The translations under genes were made by a program, and so were the position numbers. A model generated the notes under the pieces. The model had not been told where the DNA came from. It was given only the letters and a program-made list of their open reading frames with translations, and ran no database searches. DNA of 64,000 nucleotides, taken from assembly GCA_035515055.1 (NCBI GenBank), contig DATJBV010000028.1:6825-70824 (forward strand), written 5' to 3'. Shown one piece after another: positions 62,770 through 64,000 of this stretch. This stretch comes from Pollutimonas sp035515055. GTDB taxonomy: Bacteria > Pseudomonadota > Gammaproteobacteria > Burkholderiales > Burkholderiaceae_B. The first letter of the stretch is position 1; each line of letters starts with the position of its first letter.

Positions 62770-62816
62770 GCGCCGAGTATGGCAATGTCTTGGTCAGGCG
62801 CCTAGTGTGGAAGCAA

Positions 62817-63743
62817 CTAATGGACCGATTTATGCGGGAGGTTCGCCGTGTCGAGGTTGTCTACGAAAAGACCGGCTGAGTCGACAGGGTCGAATACGTA
62901 GAGCTTGCCGCAGAAGTTGCAGGCAATTTCGATGACCTCGCGCTCGCTGAGTATGTCTTCGACTTCTTGTTGGCCCAATGACCGGAGCATGTTAGCCACG
63001 CGTTCGCGCGTGCACGGACAATGCCATTCAACATGTTGAGAGGTGAAGGCGATCAGGTCCTCTTCCCAGAAGAGACGGTGGATCAGCGACTCGGTTTCCA
63101 ATGATAAAAGCTCGTCCTGTGTGACAGTTGCGGCCAGTGCGCAGATGCGCTTCCAGGTTTCATCCGGGGATGAAGCGTCGTCGGCCGGCATTGCGCCGCC
63201 GTGATCGGGAAGACGCTGCAGCAATAGTCCCGCGCAGCGTTGTGCATCGGCGGCCAGCCATATCCGGGTGTCGAGTTGCTCGGAGTGGCGCATGTAGTGC
63301 TCTAGCACCTGCGACAACGACGTGCCTTCCAGCGGAACGATGCCCTGGTACGGTTCAATATCAGTCGTGTCCCGATTGGGATCCAGGACGACCACAAAAC
63401 GGCCTTTCCCGTCGGCGTTGAGCAATGATTGCAGCGTGCCGTCCTGGGGGATGTCGTGGCCTTCGCGCACGGTCACGGTAGCGCGTATTGCCAGGTCGGC
63501 GGTGCATTCGGCAACCATGAGGGCAATAGGACCGCTGCCCTGAAGCTGCAACACTAACGACCCGTCGAACTTGATGTTGGTGGCCATGAGGACGGCGGCG
63601 GACACCAGTTCGCCGAGCAGTCGCTGGAGGCACTCGGGGTAGTGTTGATGTGCCAGCCCGGTTTGCCAGGCGGAGGACAGTTTCACGGCTTGTACGCGGC
63701 TGCTGTGGTCGGGCAACAGGTATTTTCTGAATTGGTCGGTCAT
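62817..63743 (-). CDS. hslO: Redox-regulated chaperone Hsp33
   Basis: Cytosolic holdase switched on by oxidation. 308 residues. The N-terminal domain starts MTDQFRKYLLPDHSSRVQAV; the C-terminal redox switch has the zinc cysteines as CPC near residue 235 and CNFC near 267. The start at 63743 matches the family; the frame is open 25 codons upstream. No ribosome site precedes the ATG, and a -10 box lies seven bases before it. Confidence 0.93.
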   Translation of the reverse strand: MTDQFRKYLLPDHSSRVQAVKLSSAWQTGLAHQHYPECLQRLLGELVSAAVLMATNIKFDGSLVLQLQGSGPIALMVAECTADLAIRATVTVREGHDIPQDGTLQSLLNADGKGRFVVVLDPNRDTTDIEPYQGIVPLEGTSLSQVLEHYMRHSEQLDTRIWLAADAQRCAGLLLQRLPDHGGAMPADDASSPDETWKRICALAATVTQDELLSLETESLIHRLFWEEDLIAFTSQHVEWHCPCTRERVANMLRSLGQQEVEDILSEREVIEIACNFCGKLYVFDPVDSAGLFVDNLDTANLPHKSVH

Positions 63744-63750
63744 AGGGTAA

Positions 63751-63778
63751 ATTTTAGCCCATATGCGGGCGGGGTCTA
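63751..63778 (-). promoter_or_regulatory. Candidate hslO promoter
   Basis: On the minus strand TAGACC (63778-63773), a 16-base spacer and TAAAAT (63756-63751) form a sigma-70-like promoter. Its start site would fall at or within a base or two of the hslO ATG, giving a nearly leaderless mRNA. Confidence 0.4.
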
Positions 63779-63803
63779 GTTCGCGTAGGCAAAACCGACG
63801 CGG

Positions 63804-63926
63804 GTGACGGTGTCGCATCTGCCTTTTTTAACCGGCGCTCGTGACGGTGCCCCATCTGTCTTTTCTAAACCGGCGCCGGTGACGGTGTTGCATCTGCCTT
63901 TTCTAAACCGGCGCCGGTGACGGGGG
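63804..63926 (+). repeat. 37-38 bp tandem repeat upstream of hslO
   Basis: Three units begin with GTGACGGTG and end with CCGGCGC plus one or two bases: 63804-63840 (37 bp), 63841-63878 and 63879-63916 (38 bp each). The two 38-bp units differ at only a few positions; a partial fourth starts at 63917. Each has a CATCTG core and a TTTTCTAAAC stretch. Confidence 0.85.
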
Positions 63927-64000
63927 CTGGGTGGGTTCAGACGTTCGCGGTCAAGGCGTTGCCTTGACTTCCCGCGTGGCTGGCCGTTTTCGGGCGGTGG

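Larger units (their letters stand above)
63744..64000. other. Right-edge non-coding stretch
   Basis: Upstream of hslO there is no supported gene. The stretch holds the hslO promoter candidate, a tandem repeat (63804-63926) and a small hairpin (TCAAGGC/GCCTTGA at 63951-63967). It is cut by the window edge. Confidence 0.6.

Overview
The window is about 64 kb of roughly 60% GC chromosome from a betaproteobacterium of the order Burkholderiales. Gene content and order fit the family Alcaligenaceae (Bordetella, Achromobacter, Pusillimonas and relatives). The evidence is protein resemblance together with conserved blocks: relA/trpBA-accD, rne divergent from rluC, yceF-yceD-rpmF-plsX-fabHDG-acpP-fabF, rpoE-rseAB-mucD-lepA-lepB-rnc-era-recO, pepA-holC divergent from lptF, and pyrG-kdsA-eno-ftsB. 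The species cannot be named from sequence alone. I saw no rRNA, tRNA, CRISPR array, insertion sequence or phage. About 65 protein genes account for nearly all the sequence.

Layout from left to right. 0.3-3 kb: ferredoxin FdxA, PncB, a RidA-like protein and a flavodoxin-like protein. 3-8.5 kb: RelA, tryptophan synthase TrpBA and AccD. 8.5-13.5 kb: RNase E (minus strand) with a long leader, divergent from RluC and a HAD phosphatase. 13.5-15.3 kb: the periplasmic methionine sulfoxide repair pair MsrPQ behind a sequence that looks like a sigma-E promoter. 15.2-17.3 kb (minus): a YceF-type nucleotide pyrophosphatase, an RsmI-like methylase and an AmiD-like lipoprotein amidase. 17.3-23.8 kb: YceD, L32 and the type II fatty-acid operon. 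23.8-33 kb: the envelope-stress sigma factor with its regulators and periplasmic protease, then LepA, signal peptidase, RNase III, Era and an unusually short RecO. 33-38.8 kb: a PIN-domain protein, RarD, a BI-1 family protein, HolC, PepA and LptF.

From 38.8 to 49.7 kb the content becomes more accessory: a LysR regulator divergent from an orphan periplasmic binding protein followed by a methylmalonate-semialdehyde dehydrogenase, a CysB-like regulator, a small cysteine-rich DUF2325 protein behind a good Fur box, an NlpC/P60 lipoprotein, a GlcG/HbpS-like protein with an UMF1 transporter, acetyl-CoA synthetase and an EamA transporter. From 49.7 to 55.2 kb lie ETF-ubiquinone oxidoreductase, a thioesterase, 3-oxoacid CoA-transferase subunits and aminopeptidase P. 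The last part is pyrG-kdsA-[MFS pump-MarR]-eno-ftsB, a solitary TadE-like protein, Hsp33 and a 37-38 bp tandem repeat at the right edge.

Most of the window is conserved housekeeping DNA. The points most worth a second look are regulatory: a sigma-E-type promoter before msrPQ in the same window as rpoE; a Fur box on the DUF2325 gene; a MarR-type dyad over the start site of an efflux operon inserted in the kdsA-eno block; and a terminator hairpin that holds the ribosome binding site of the CysB-like gene. Family assignments come from recognising motifs by eye; no database search was run.
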